A DNA stretch of 64,000 bases from Acanthosoma haemorrhoidale (Eukaryota; Arthropoda; Insecta; Hemiptera; Acanthosomatidae): NCBI GenBank assembly GCA_930367205.1, contig OV884009.1:85953189-86017188 (forward strand), read 5' to 3'. Positions within the stretch are counted from its first letter, which is position 1; every line of letters starts with the position of its first letter. The notes beneath the pieces were generated by a model that ran no database searches, was not told the origin of the DNA, and saw only the letters and a program-made list of their open reading frames with translations. Positions 22,281 to 36,500 of this stretch are shown in pieces. The position numbers and the translations under genes were made by a program.

Positions 22281-22669
22281 CCTTCTTCTGTTTATGATAA
22301 ACAGCGTCAGGATGAAGATTTGGTATAAAAACCTTCAGCTTCGCTGGCAGTAACTGCTGATTCCTGTTACCAAATGTTGTTCACTAATGTTTCGTCGTGG
22401 CCTAAATTAGTAGAGGATTATGTATTTTGTTTACAAATGGAATGTCTTCCAAAAATAAAAAGCTTTGACACATTCAGCCTTCGTCAATCAGCAATTATTT
22501 TTCTAATGCAGTATACTCAGCACACATAATCTCTTGCATTATATGTTAAAAGAGTCTGACTGCAACTGCTATTGTCCATCGTCTGACCCCCTTTGTGGGG
22601 TTTGTGGACGAGTTTGCCATTCTACGCGCTTGTGGGTGACTGTCTAATGTTTCTTTCGTTCCAGGCCAA

Positions 22670-23330
22670 TTTCTAATCATCCTGCCCAAACACCATCAAA
22701 CTTTAACCTCGCTTATTAACTTCTATCATATTTTTCATAAGGTCTTGAAGGGCCTATACATATTCAGTACCAGCTCTCTTTTCTTATTGGATTATAGTTG
22801 CAAGGCAAATCGTACGCCAAATGGACAAACGCAAGTGATACGCTTCAAGCTCAACCCAAGCCAACTTACCCACTTATGGGTGATCTACCACCGTTTCGAG
22901 TTAAATCGGCTCCTCCCTTTTACCGTACATGAATGAACTTTTGTGTACCCTTTATTTTAAAGTCGCCCAAGTTAAGAAAATCTCCGTTATTGACAACCTA
23001 TTTAAGTGTTTTTGTCTGTAGGGCTACTAAGGACATACACATGAAAGTCGCAGTGGATCATTCAGACCGGGAGTTTATCCATTCTTTTAACAGATCCTTC
23101 GACTCAGATCCCCAAAACCCTTTATTCCAACTGTGGGACTAATTGCGAGGGAACTGAGTTCAAGAAGCATTATTATATTGTTGTCGTTTTCTTATCTGAA
23201 AACGACAACAATATAATAATTTTAGACTTTGCCTTGGATCAGCAGTTTAGTCTTGCCCTTCAGCACCCCATCAAGAAGGATTATGAAAGAGAGCGGTACA
23301 ATCTGCTAAATATCCCCTGAAGAGGTTAAT
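22670..23330 (+). pseudogene. BEL/Pao integrase remnant
   Basis: After a stretch resembling the zinc region (22690-22830), the frames read MGDLPPFRVKSAPPF, then SVFVCRATKDIHMKVAVD and a YSNCGTN motif that matches the YSDNGTN of active integrases, so the second catalytic Asp appears changed to Asn. Just beyond, a perfect hairpin has been inserted (23169-23220). Reading fades after FALDQQFSLALQHP near 23270. Confidence 0.75.
23169..23220. repeat. Perfect 23-bp inverted repeat
   Basis: Arms 23169-23191 and 23198-23220 are exactly complementary, with the 6-base loop ttatct. It lies inside the BEL/Pao integrase remnant. Confidence 0.97.
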
Positions 23331-23952
23331 TGCCAATGACATTTTAACTAAGGTTTAATTTACTGTGAGTTTAATTTACTCATCTTGCCATTCATATTGA
23401 AACCCTGATTAATTATCGTCCATTGACGCCTGTGTTATCAGAGCCTGGGGATGGTAACATTTCAACTCCTGCTAATTTTTTGGTCGGATGTCCCTTTACT
23501 GGACCACCTACTGAAGACCTCAGTCTAATTACCTTGAGCCACTACCAACTCATCCAAGCTCTATTTCAGCGCTTTTGAAAATAATGAAGGATTAAATACC
23601 TCACCACCCTTTAGGCCCGTTCTAAGTGGACTTCATGTACCCCAATCTGTCCATTTGAGATGTTTTTTTGATGAATAGCCTAACACTACAACGTTACGGT
23701 GCCCATTAGGTGTATTACGCAAGTGTTTCCTGGGAAGGATGGTAATAAGCGTCGTGCATTGGTTAAAACTAAAGGTCTACTACCTTATTCCAGTTAATTA
23801 ATTTTTCTTGTTATATTGCATTGAAGATATTTTTTAGTTTTTATGATATTGTGTAGATTAATTTAATTGTTAAAATTACCAACTTCTATTGGTATATTTT
23901 TTATTATACTATTTTGTAAATTATTACTTATTTAGCAAATTGTTGTTGGTGG

Positions 23953-24300
23953 TGTCAAGTAGCATAGGTTGTGGAATTATTTTATATGTATTACATCGGC
24001 ATGCAAGGTTCCTTAATAATATAATGAACAAATTGTAGAGGAAGTGAGTATACTAGTTTCTGAACGGCTGCCAGCTTCCCCGTCTTTTGTTTTTTATGGA
24101 CACGTTCTCATAAATAAGAATCGAAAGGTCAGTTGTTTTACCGTATTAATGTATTATTGATTGTGTCAGCAGAACAAACGGTTTGTATGCACCCAACCAC
24201 CACTGTCCTTTCTGTCGAACATGCCCACGGAGTGGTTTGCGACCTAGCCAGACGGGGAGTGGCAAGAAAGATAACAATGCTTTCAATCGGCAAACAAAAT
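23953..24300 (+). repeat. 3' LTR of BEL/Pao element
   Basis: Partner of 20929-21271; the end is uncertain after the ggcaagaaagata at about 24261-24273. It is in the same orientation as the PPID gene just downstream. Confidence 0.7.
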
Positions 24301-24412
24301 AAATAAATATTATGAAAAGTGCTGGTGGCGCGTCCTGAGTGCTATCAGATGATTGAAATTGTGATGTCATTATCAGACTTAAAACTTGACTTAATATGTT
24401 TTCTCCAGAGAG
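24301..24412 (+). other. Candidate PPID 5' untranslated exon
   Basis: An excellent donor, CAGAGAG followed by GTAAGTGAG, stands at 24413, and a pyrimidine-rich acceptor (tatatttttag) ends at 24554, six bases before the PPID ATG. This predicts a 142-bp intron in the 5' leader. The transcription start cannot be seen; no convincing TATA box or initiator was picked out. Confidence 0.5.
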
Positions 24413-24560
24413 GTAAGTGAGTTTTCGTCATCCTTCACGATCGATAATACAACTAACGAATTTCAGCTACAATGTAAACACACTGTGAAAACAATTTTTG
24501 TTTTGTTGCTTTTCCCTTTTATTATAATGTGTTACGTATTTCTTATATTTTTAGGTTGTT

Positions 24561-27500
24561 ATGGTTTATGTGAATGATTTGAAAAATAGCAACCCTTTTG
24601 TATTTTTTGATGTTAAGATCGGACAAGAAGATGGTATTTATCACTTGAGATTTTCATGAATAATTTGAGAACATAGTGGAGTTTGTGATTTATTATGTTG
24701 GTTTATTAGTATATATGAAAATAGGTTATTAACTGCTCTATATTTATGGCTGCAGGATACAAGTAACAAATCAGTCTATACTTAAGCTATGACATTGGAA
24801 TATATATCTAAGTTAAGATATTAAGGTTGAATATAAATAAATATATCCTAATGTCCTGACAACTTATTTAGGTAGCTATGCATTAAGTGCCATACAATTG
24901 TTTTTTTGTTTTTAATTTCAATTCTGTAAAATACAATTTCATCTTTATTTTGTTGAACATTGCTAATGCAATAACTTTCATCGTTAAGGGTTAAAGTACT
25001 TTCAGTTCATAGCCCAACACCTCATGAAGAGATAAGGCTACCTTCCGGCTAGTACTGAGGTGTTTGTAGAGTCGATGCTGGCCCGTTATCTTACTTTTAT
25101 TTCAATTTTCTGGACCAGATCTGCTACTGTTTTTATTCAATTAGTTACTCATTACTATGCTCCCATACAATGCTGAGTGAATCCCCCGACCAGATTCATC
25201 TTTCCCAGATAAATATCCTTTTGGATGAAGCTGAGAATCTGACCTAGGTCTCAATAGTTGATAGTCAGTCGGTTAACCATAATACCATGGAAATGCTTAT
25301 TATTAAATTTTGTTTCTAACCAGTATTAATATTATTTATTTATAGTGGATTTTTATTATATATTTTTTGGTTTGTTTTTAACCTTTCCTGGCTAGACAGC
25401 TCTTTATATTTCTTAACTGGCATAAATTCCCCTGAGAATGATGTATGAGCTCTGAAGCAGCATTGCTCTTTCCTAGTGTAAAGAATGTGGGAGGAAAAGT
25501 TAACCTGTTTTGGTTGCGATTTCGAAGAGTTGAAATCAAAACTCTTTATAATCTTCTTAGTTATAGTCAGTACACTATCCATCATGTCAAATTGTAGTAC
25601 ATAAAGGTTAAAATAGAGTAATAAACATTGGTAAGAAACTTAGAGAACTAGCATATCCTTTAGTTCTTTGCTTGAATATCAGAGTACAAAGTTTACTACT
25701 CAAAGATTATTGAAACAAATAAAATTTTGTTATTGTATATCATCCATCTTAAAGAGTAAAAAAAGTATTCACATTGTTGTTAGGAGCTGTTTTTTTTAGT
25801 GTAGAGAAGTCCATTGACCAAAAATATTACCCAATGCCTCTTGCACTGTGTTTCTGTAAAACCCCTGACAACAATTACCTGGAATCTCCCGAACCTTGTA
25901 CATGTTTTATTACATTTCAGGAAAAAACTGAATTGTTTAAATAGTCCAACCCATTTCTATAATGTGTGATCTATCTCAAATACTTGGTCAGAATCTAATT
26001 AAGATCAGAAGTTCTTAATCATTATAAGAGGCCAAAACAAAAAAAAAGTCCTGTTCTTTTATTGTTCCATCAAATTGATGGAACCCCAAAATCTTTTTTA
26101 TAAAATACCATGTATTATGTGGTTAAAGTGTTGATTAAAATTAAATAAATATCAAACATTATATACGAGAAATTTCAGTCCTTTAATCTACTTATAATCT
26201 TTCTCAAACCACTGTTTTGAAAATATTTCAGATTAAAAGTTCTGTTATTCTCCCATTGACATATTAGATTAATGGCACACCACTAAATTAAAAAAAAAAT
26301 CCTTATTATTCTGAAAAATAAAGCTTTGGAGCCCAAACAGAACTGTTTCCCTTGATCAATAAATTATAATTAAATTTTGTACATGTTTCATGTGAGATTT
26401 GGCTTTATTCATCTTTCCACATTTGGTTTTGAACTGATGCCGCTATTGTGAACCCAGCTTCTATATCTGCAGATCAGTAACTTATTTATTTTACCTGAAA
26501 AATACTTATCTTATTTCTCCACTTACTTACATATCTTGTCTGGAAGTGACTTGATTCGCACAGGTTATCAGTCATACCTTGAATGGCAATTTTCCTTCCA
26601 TCAATAATGACATTTTATAAAGATACATTATCATGAACTTCTAATGTACCAATTTATATATATTTCACTTCCTCAATTGATTTCACCATCATAAGGGCAT
26701 GATTCTATTTCAAGCTCTCAAGACCAATCCATTGTTAGTGAAGATGGCAACTTCCATACTAACTGATCCAAGTATCAGGTATCAGTGATATTTAATTGTT
26801 GATAGTTGAAATAGTTCGCAAATATATCAGACATACATTCGATGATTGACATGAAGTTAAAATTCTTCCAAAACATTTTGAGCTACGGAGAAAGCCTACA
26901 TGAATTAAGATATAAATATTTATTTTTGACCAATTGCTATAGAGATTTTTGCAGTTTATCAGTTTTCCTGTAAATGGTTTTAAATAAATAACTAATCCGT
27001 AAAAGAAGACCAAATGTTTACCATTAAAAATTGTTTCAGATTTTTAGGATAACATTAAAGTTGAGTAAATAAATAATTGCAGGATTAATGCACTGCCTTT
27101 GCTTTATGTTTTACTAGCTAGTATTGTACCAACATTTAAACAATCCGTTTCTTAGTACTCTTTTTTTTACTCCATATTTCCAACAATTCTTTTAGTCGAC
27201 AACTGCACGGCTCACCCCAAGATCAAATTTGCCGAATCATACATCTACTGCCAAACACAGCATCATTATTTCAGCCGACGTACCTATGAGTGATCGGGTC
27301 ATTCAAGTCCCACTCCAGGAAAAAAGTGATGTAGCAAATTATTCAGTATATTGACAAAGAGGGATATACAAAAATTCAATGTTCTGGATCCCATTCTTAA
27401 TTTATGTGATGCATGTATTCATGTAAAAAATTCGTTGAAACACGCAGGGCATGCATCATATATCGGCAGTGGTTTAAAAGACGGTTGTAAAGAGATGAAA

Positions 27501-30500
27501 GAAGAAAGCCTGAGAGATTACATTCTGATGGACTCTGCCGTCGCATGGATGCTGTCATCACCTTGGAAACTATGAGGAATTATTATTTGACCAACAGTCT
27601 TCAGGAAAGAAGAATTTTTCCAACAGAATCATGAACTAGAACACATTTCTTACCAAATGCAAGAGAAGATAAAAGTGCAATAACAAATTACCTGCTTTTT
27701 AATATAACTAAATTCACGTTATAAGAAAACACGGATATAAGAAACAAATTCACTTTCTTCTTATAAGTGAAGTGAGGTATACTCTAACCTGAATTATTTT
27801 AGCTATAAAAAATTGAAATACATGAAGTGTATTTATAATATGTGTATATTTATAATGTAATATGAGTTTGTCATTCCATTCCCTGAGATGTGTCATGAAA
27901 TCTCGGGAGTTGGTCATCCAGGCGTTCTTGTTAGCTTTTTATTTAACTGTTATGGTTGTATGTAAGTAAATGTCAATTCCTAAGACATCTATAAAACAAT
28001 TATTGAAAAATCAGAAGCTGTTTCTTATTAAGACATCCTCCAATTTGTGTTTCTTACCTTTTTCTCATTTAATAATGAAGTTATAACCTACAAAATATAA
28101 TAAGAAAGTTCTGTGTCATGCTAATAAGAAAATGCTTAGTCATTTTTATTTATAAAAGCCAAATTAGATAATTTTTGTAAATATTGTGTTGAATTGAAAT
28201 TGTTTTAAATAATCTATTGAAATGTATGCTATATTTAGTAATTAATTAGTAAAAATGTAGGAAATTCATGTTGTTTTTGATAAATATAAATAATTTAATG
28301 GTATTCTATAGGGATATTTTTATTTAAAGTAAAATTAATTCAACTATAATTGTTAATTTTAATTAAGGTTAATATCATTTTTGTGTTTATATTTAAAATA
28401 AGAAGAAAAAATCAACAAAAATATTTTATATTACTGTAAGTTAAACTGGTTTTAGTGAATTCAAATTATTATTGTATCTTATATTTAGTTTTTGGTATTA
28501 AATGAGCTTTTCAAAAAACACAGAGTTGATTACTAATATGTGTATTAAAGGTTGAGTAAAATCTCATCAGTAGAATAATAGCTATGACAAAAATCAAATG
28601 TTAACCTTTGTTTGCTCTTTTTTGTGTTAATTTTTAGTTTTTTTACATGAATTCATTTATATTTGACTATATTGATACTATTATATTTTATTATAATAAT
28701 CTTAGATGATGTTTCATTTTAATATCACAATAGCTTAGATGCATCTACATGGAAACCTCCATTAAAATAGACTCAGAAGCTTACAGTTATATTCTATTGG
28801 CAGGAATCAGAAGTAATAAAATGTTACACAAGTTTTAAATTAAAAGGACAGTGAGCTATTATCCAAAATCTCTTTCATGTCATATTTACACTACCTCATT
28901 TTCTCAATCATGCAACAATATAATACTGCTGTACTCAGTCCACAAGTTCCATTATGTTCTGCAAGATTGTCACCTTACCAACCAAGGAGTAGGAAGGAGG
29001 TGCCTTATAAATGCACACCACTGTTTTCCTATCCTTTGTATTAATAATTATCATGTAGACAGTATTGAAACAACTGATAACTGGGTTAAACCTTTAATTA
29101 TAAAACTCATTGATGAAGCATCAAGAATTACTGTCCATCTACATGCACTTAAAGAGGTGCTGCACTCAGATATCTAATATTACAACTGTAGATAGGAAAT
29201 AGGAAAAGCTGAATGATAGTCAAAAGCTCCAGAAACACACGTGATTGCAGGTCTGACCTGAGCCCTTACGCAGTTTCTAGTTTATTTGCATGTGATCTGA
29301 AGACCACCACAACTTCAATCCCTGAGGAGATTGTAGCGATGTGTGGTTATAGCTAATAATTTTATTAAGAAATTGGGTTAGTTGGATAATTTTTTATGGA
29401 TTTAACAGGAATATGATTTAGGTTAGTAGGTACACTAAGATTGAAATAAAAGATTCTGCTGGTAATGTAAGAAGATGAATTAAAAAGCAAAGCTATATGA
29501 TGAAATAAACGAAGAAGTGATCAGGGATTATGCCCTCGATGTGAATAATGTAATGGATGTTTTCGAAACCCAGTAAATATATTTACGTTTGATTAAAAAT
29601 ACTCATACCTAAAGATTTTTAATCACCGAAATTTTGTTAAAAATAAGGTAATTAATATCTTTAATTAGAGGTCAAAATAATTCGGTTCAAATGAGCACAA
29701 CTTTCCATCTTCTAATAATTACATATTTGATCGACATTTTCTCAATCAGTTTATTTTATTTAAATTAATAATCGGGCCTCTAGTTAAAGAAAGGAAATTT
29801 AATAACTTTTGCTCATTTTACTGTACATATGTAATGTGACGGCAGTGAGTTGGTGCATGTCAATCTAAAATTTGGTATTATTTACGTTACTGAACATAAT
29901 CTCAATAAAGCTCTCAAAAATTCATTTCTAAAACTATAGTTTCAACTTCCATCTCACAAATTCAAATTTCATTGGTGACTCAGGATCTGCATTAATCTTT
30001 CAAAATTATTCTTTTTTTGTTAATATATATAATGCAACCATCTTTTCCTAAGAACAAAAAAAGGTTTAAGAGGAATTATTTTTATCTCTCTATACATGAA
30101 AGTGATCCAGTCACTAGGAAATTTTAAAGATTTCCTTTTTCATAGTTGATACATTTTCTATTTTTAGTTGATAACGTAAATCCTCAATTTTCAAGGGCTA
30201 CTCCCTTTCTCTAAAATTTCTTGGTGTCGCCACCAATAATGTGGGCAGGCCAGCCAACATACTATACAGCAGGCCATGGTGCCTTGAAAATAGACAAACC
30301 AACAAAATAAAACCACAAACTACATGAAATTTACTAGCTATACTTTTCAGAGCTCATCTTTGTAAGTATCTGACTTCTTTCAAACCAGCATAATGATTGG
30401 ATATCATATAAAATATCCAAAAAAAAAAAAAAGCATTGAGTAGCAAACTCCAATAAAAGAAACACTGGCATTATCAATTTTTATACAACTACTTTATATG

Positions 30501-33500
30501 GAACCTTATAAATTTAAAATTTTTATAACATCTCTCAATACGTTATCTTGTTGACCGTATTTATTGGTTTTAAAGACAAACAAAGTTTATTTCTGTCCTT
30601 TCTACTCGTATCCTACTTAGGATTAAGTAAAGATTATTTGGTCATATTTATGTTTCCTGAATGTTCTGTGAAAGTTAGACATTCTCCATTTTCTTTGACC
30701 AAATTAATTATCATTGTCTCATTAAAAATTATTTAAAGTTTTTTTTTATTATTATGAATTCAGATTAAATTCACGTTGTTTGTTTGCATGTAAATATGAG
30801 ACAAGTGACATTATTTCTTATAACTTGGTATTTTCTTTTCGTTTCAGTTGGTCGTATTATTATTGAACTGTTCAAAGATGTGGTACCAAAAACCACTGAA
30901 AATTTCAGAGCTTTATGTACTGGAGAAAAGGGGATTGGATTACAAGGAAAGCCATTGCATTACACAGGATCTCTTTTTCACAAAGGTAAATCTCTCTTAA
31001 TTATTACATGTGCACAATGAATTGTAAATATCTAGTCCAAAACTGACATTATTCTCTCAGTTATAACTTAAAATATATTATAAATGTCATGGCAGTTATT
31101 TACTTCCTTCTATTTATCAACTATGTTTTGAATAATAAGGCAAAACATAAGACACCTTCCACTTTTTTTTATCCCCTACCACAGGATCCGTCGTGTTCCC
31201 GATGGAGTCCCCTAATACACTGGTATGTTTACAGAACCACGGGGTATTTCGTGGTCTGTGGTGTGCATATTCCCGTGCAGTTGGGTTTATTGCACTGGTC
31301 AACACACCTTAGTTGTTCATTTAAACCAGTTTTATTTTATTCTTAGTTCTGCTTTGTTTTTGTTTTCTTTCCTTAAACTTAATACTATTTAAATTCCTAA
31401 AACTAACTTATTTTTATATGTAAAGTAACACCACGCCATTTTGGTACAACAATCCCTTCTTAATGAGCAACCCTATGATCATGGCTGCTCATCCTACATC
31501 TCCTTCCCGGAGATGGTGATGTTCCCTAGGCCCTCCCTGTAGTTCATTCCACTTCTGAAAAAATATGAAAAATGCGCTGATGTTTTCCTCCTTGTCTATC
31601 AGTGAAGGCAAGTCGGATTCTTTCAAGCTAAACTGGCCGATCAAGCGGAGCATTCACGCTCTTGACTGTTCCAAGACTTGACAAGTGAGGATGACATGCT
31701 CTGTGGGATCTCTGGCCCCGCAACGAGGGTAGTTGGCATCTTCAGTGCTTGGATCGAAATCCACAATATCCTAATAGTCGCTGGGAACTCCAGTAGTCAG
31801 GTGTAGACTCACTTCACCCTCAGCTTACCCTTAACCAAGGAGAAATACTTTCTCAGGGTACTCGACTTAGTGGCATTCCATGCCTCATTGGTCCAGTTCC
31901 TAAGGTGGGCCTTCCACATCCTAGGTTCATCATCGGTCGTCATGCGAAGGAAAGACAGCGAAATCTCACCCTGATGTCTTCTCTTTATTTTAGCTTTGAG
32001 GCATTGTTCCTGAAGGACCAAGTCTACTGGGGCCGCCACCGCTGGTATCTGGGCATGGCAGATTTGAGGTGTCAAAGGAAACGGTTCTATAAGCCCTCAT
32101 GACTAGCAGCAGTGCCGTCTCTGCATCTGTTCTTTATTGAAGTACCCCAACCACAACTGGGGAGTATATCTTATGATTCCCATCATTACAGCCTGGTAGA
32201 GGGTCCTTGAGACTGGGAACCTGATTCCCCTCATTGGGTTACCAATCCTGGAAAATTTGTTAGTGATCAAAGTTACCCTGTCCACTGGTTACTCGATGTA
32301 AGGTGTAAGGTTCATTTTCTCACCTCGTATGACACCTAAGTAGGTAAACTCAGTGGATACACGTATGGACCTCCCTCCAATACCAGCTTCCAAGGACAGG
32401 GCCCAGATCTGACCCCTGGAGACATCCTCATTCCACAGGTCCCGCTACCTATTTGACTCTTCTCTGATGACTTCCCCATTAGGTCAGGTAGGTTCCATTC
32501 CCACTACTTCATAGAGGTTGCGGGTGTCTCTAGTCTCCCTTGTCACGAAGGGCCACCACACTCCATGATTCGATTAGTATTTTCTTCCCGTACGGATATT
32601 TGTCATAACGTCTATAATACCCGTTTATTTTATTTATTAAAAACTCATTATATGCATATTGAAGTTTTTATATTTCCGGATAACCATTCTTAATGTTATT
32701 ATTTGCTGTGCTAATATTTTTTTTCTTTTCAAATATTTACTTTGTTTTAGCGATACCAGGATTTATGATTCAAGGAGGAGATATAATAAATCATGATGGC
32801 ACTGGAGGAGAAAGCATTTATGGTTTAAATTTTGAAGATGAAAATTTTGTTCTTAAAGTGAGTACAACTATCTTAAGGAAGGGTAATATTGAGAGTTTCT
32901 TTCTACCAATTTAATACATATAAAAATGCAGATACCTATTGTCAGTAGCTTTTGAAATCTAGTTAATATGTTCAAATGTAAGAATTAGTGTTAAGCTCAA
33001 ATTTGTAATTTTTTTTTTTTTTTTTTTCACATCTTGTTCCTACTTTTTTCATATGTCCAATAAGTGCATTATTTCACCACAAGATTTCCATGTCCATCTA
33101 TTATCCTAGGTATATCCTTCCTTTATTGATACTTTATTTATGACATGAAATTGTATTATTGCTTAAATATTACAAGAACAATATTCCACGTGCTAACTGA
33201 ATAAACAGGTATATTTATTTTATAATTTTAAAATATTATGCTTCTTCCAAAGTTATTTTATTGAATTTCTTAATCATAATTATTTTGTTTTGTTTTTTTC
33301 TTGCTTATTTGCCTATTTAAAAAATAAACATAAAATGCCTGTGTTTTTGGCTTTATTATTAGTAATATACAATTTTAGAGATAGATTTTGATTGAGGTTA
33401 AAATATTAGCTTCCAGATTATTTTTGTTTACCTTTGCTATATTGCCGACAAAATTTGTGAAAATTAGCTTATCATAATCTGGGTATGTGTGTTGCATAAC

Positions 33501-36500
33501 CATGTGTATATAACATCAATTATATATAATTATTTCATGATGTTTTTAGCATGAATTTGGTGGGGAAGTTAGTATGGCTAATTGTTGCATACTGAATTCC
33601 AACAGTTCACAGTTCTTTATAACTACTGTGCCATGCCCACACCTTGATGAAAGCAATGTGGTTTTTGGTAAAGTGCGCTTTGGCTTGGAGGTTGTTAAAG
33701 AAATTGGTAATACCCCCACAATTAATGGAATGCCAATTTTGGTAAGTTTAGTATTGTCTTATTTTTTAGAATCAATTAGTAGTTTGTAATGTAAATTTTG
33801 TATAAAGGTATTTAATTAAATTTGAAAGTTTATAGAATATAACATTAAACCAATTTCATTACTATTCATGGACCTAATCATCACCATCCTTTTAATATTC
33901 AAGAATTTTTTTTTTTTATGGTCTTAAATGTTTAGATTTATCTAAAAATAATTAGGATTTGATTATTAATTTGAATAGAGCAACAACCTGTTGCCAAGTC
34001 AATCTCTTGCATCGGCTTTCCCCAGTTGTCCTGGTTTGTTAGTCAAGCTGCTTTCCAGTTCCATGTAGCTAGTAAATGACTTCCATCTTTTGTCATTCAT
34101 AATGTCCTCTCAGGGTGCAAATGCAAGTGGCTATATGCTTGGGAATAAACCAATCGTCGGTTACCGGGATACTCCATCAACATACAGATGGTCAGATAAG
34201 GATGCTGAGACGCCCTGGAGAGTGGTTTGCTGCCTGCAGCATTTCTCCAAGAGTAGCATTTGGAGGTGGTTCTGAAATTGTGTGTGCTGGAAAGCCTGCA
34301 CATAGTTACACATAATAAACAAGGCCTCAATGACTGCAGAGAGAAGATGTGTGACGGACATCCTGGAGCAATAGGTGATGCCATTGGAACCATCTAAGGG
34401 TGATCATTTCCAGAAAGTAGGCATTAATATTCTGGCCTTTCATGCAAGAAGTCCGGACCTTAATTGGATAGAGCACGTGTGGGATATGCTGAAGAAGAGT
34501 ATCAGAGCAAGGATACTCAAGATATTGTCTAGTTGATATCTCTATAATAAGCTACCGTGTTTCAAAGTGGAATTACTGATAATCTATCAATGCCCCAAAC
34601 CTTGGTTACAATATTATATCGAAATATTGTCTACCAATAAATTTAATAAAAATTAGACATCTTTCATCAAAAACAGTTGATTTGTGGTGTACTTTAACCA
34701 ATAAAGTATTAAGGCAGCCTAATAATATCCTTGATCCATCATTCCCTTTCTCATCAGATCACCCTTTTGACCGCCCAGGATTTTCCACAAGCAACAGGTG
34801 ATTCAATCTCCACATTTTCTTTCCCCTTCACAATTGCAGCAGTATACTGTCCACCTAATAAATCTATTTCCTACACACAATTTACCTCAATAGGACACCA
34901 TTTCCTTGTATGAGGAGACTAATGCAAAGCACCAACCGTGACACCAAATAACCACTAACTGATTCGATTGACCTCAGAGTTACCCTAAAAACCCTGGAGG
35001 GTGTAGACAATACTGTACATTCTTTTACTATCTCAATTCAACAATGTGCTTGGAATGCTTCAAATCCTCGATCCCTAACATTTAATTCTTATCTATCCTC
35101 TTTATCTAATCAAGACAATTCTTTTTAGAGCGCTACTCAAGAGATCCTGAAATGTCATTATGTGTCACATCCACTTCTTTGTGGATCCACCATGGGTCCT
35201 GGGCTCCATCAGATAGAGAGAGATCTGAAGCATTTGGGCAGCAACCACATCTCTCATACTTCTACACCTCATTCTAACCAGCAAAATCGCTGCCATGCAA
35301 CCGTTCTTGAAGAATTGTGAACTTCTCCGATTCCTCCTTCATTTCCTCCAAAGGCAGTCTATCTCTCTGAGGTCAAATAACTTATAAATAGCTTACCTCC
35401 CTGTAAATTCCCTGGGTATGATTTTCTTACTGCTCAGATCCTCGACAGCTTTCAGCCAAATCAATAATTTTCCTGACCTAAATATGAGGGCGTACCCAAA
35501 AGAAACCAAACTATTTTTGTACAAAGTGATTTACTTAATTATTTTTACAAAAAAACCTTTAATCTCCTTCAAAGTACTCTCCATTGGAGTCAATCACTTA
35601 TCCAATATTTTTTTCCACTGTTCGAAATATTTTTAAATTCCCCTTTTGTGATGCCAGAGAGCGCCTCGGTCGTTTTTGTCTTTACTTTTTCAACGTCCTC
35701 AAAATGCTTTCCTTTCATGTCCCTTTTCATTAAGGTGAATAAAAAGAAGTTGCAGGGGGCTATATCTGGTGAATAGGGAGGATGGGGCACAGTGGTCATA
35801 CCATTTTTGGTCAAAAATCGGCAAACAGCGAGCGTTGTGCAGCCACCCTTCTCATCCCCGAATCTTCCCTTAAAGTTCACTGTACTGAACTTCAAGTCAC
35901 TCCAGATTTCTCCACAACTTCTTCAATGGTTTGTCGTCGATGGACGTCCAGAGTGAGGTTGATATTAATTGACATTTCCCCAATTATAAAATGGGAAAAC
36001 CACTCTAACACTTGAGTTTTCCCCACAGCATCATCCTTGAAGGCCGCTTTTAACATTTTAAGAGTTTCTGTGCCAGTTTTCCCAAGCTGTAGGCAAAACT
36101 TCATGGCCCGGCGCTGTTTGCAAAAATCAGCCATCACAAAAACGTCAAACACGCAAAACAACTGTCACAAATTAAATCAACACAAGCAGAATGGAACCTT
36201 CTCCAGTGACGGCACTTAGCATACTGACTGGTGAAAAAGTTGTTTACACTGGTGAAACCACGTCCTACAAAAACTCCGCCACATACATCAGTTTGGTTTC
36301 TTTTGGGCACGCCCTTATATTCAACTGCCTCCTCAGTTCGATCCTATATCCCCTTTACACCTCTGACATTCCTGTGAGTCTTAGAGCACCTTCCTTGAAA
36401 ATTTGGTTGACAACACAGTGCTTCTTTTGTCTCATTCCAATTCGTTAACAACATCCAGCATCCTCCATAATCACCTAACATATGTAGAGAACTGGTATAA

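Larger units (their letters stand above)
20929..24300 (+). mobile_element. BEL/Pao LTR retrotransposon, internally deleted
   Basis: Two diverged direct repeats begin with TGTCAAGTA at 20929 and 23953 and are alignable for about 340 bp, including agcttcccc, acaaacggtttgtatg and ggggagtggcaagaaag. Between them lie fragments of RT, RNase H and integrase with BEL/Pao features. The 3.4-kb total is about half a full element; gag and most of pol are missing. Heavy divergence between the LTRs marks an old insertion. The right LTR ends 100-250 bp before the PPID 5' exon. Confidence 0.8.

Noticed and set aside
28851..29177. 108-codon plus-strand frame in PPID intron 1
   Set aside because: No motif, poor codon texture, no supporting splice sites; taken as chance.
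31180..31330. G+C-rich patch after PPID exon 2, considered as an extra exon
   Set aside because: The exon 2 to exon 3 join already gives the conserved cyclophilin sequence without a gap, and the patch has no suitable phase or motif.
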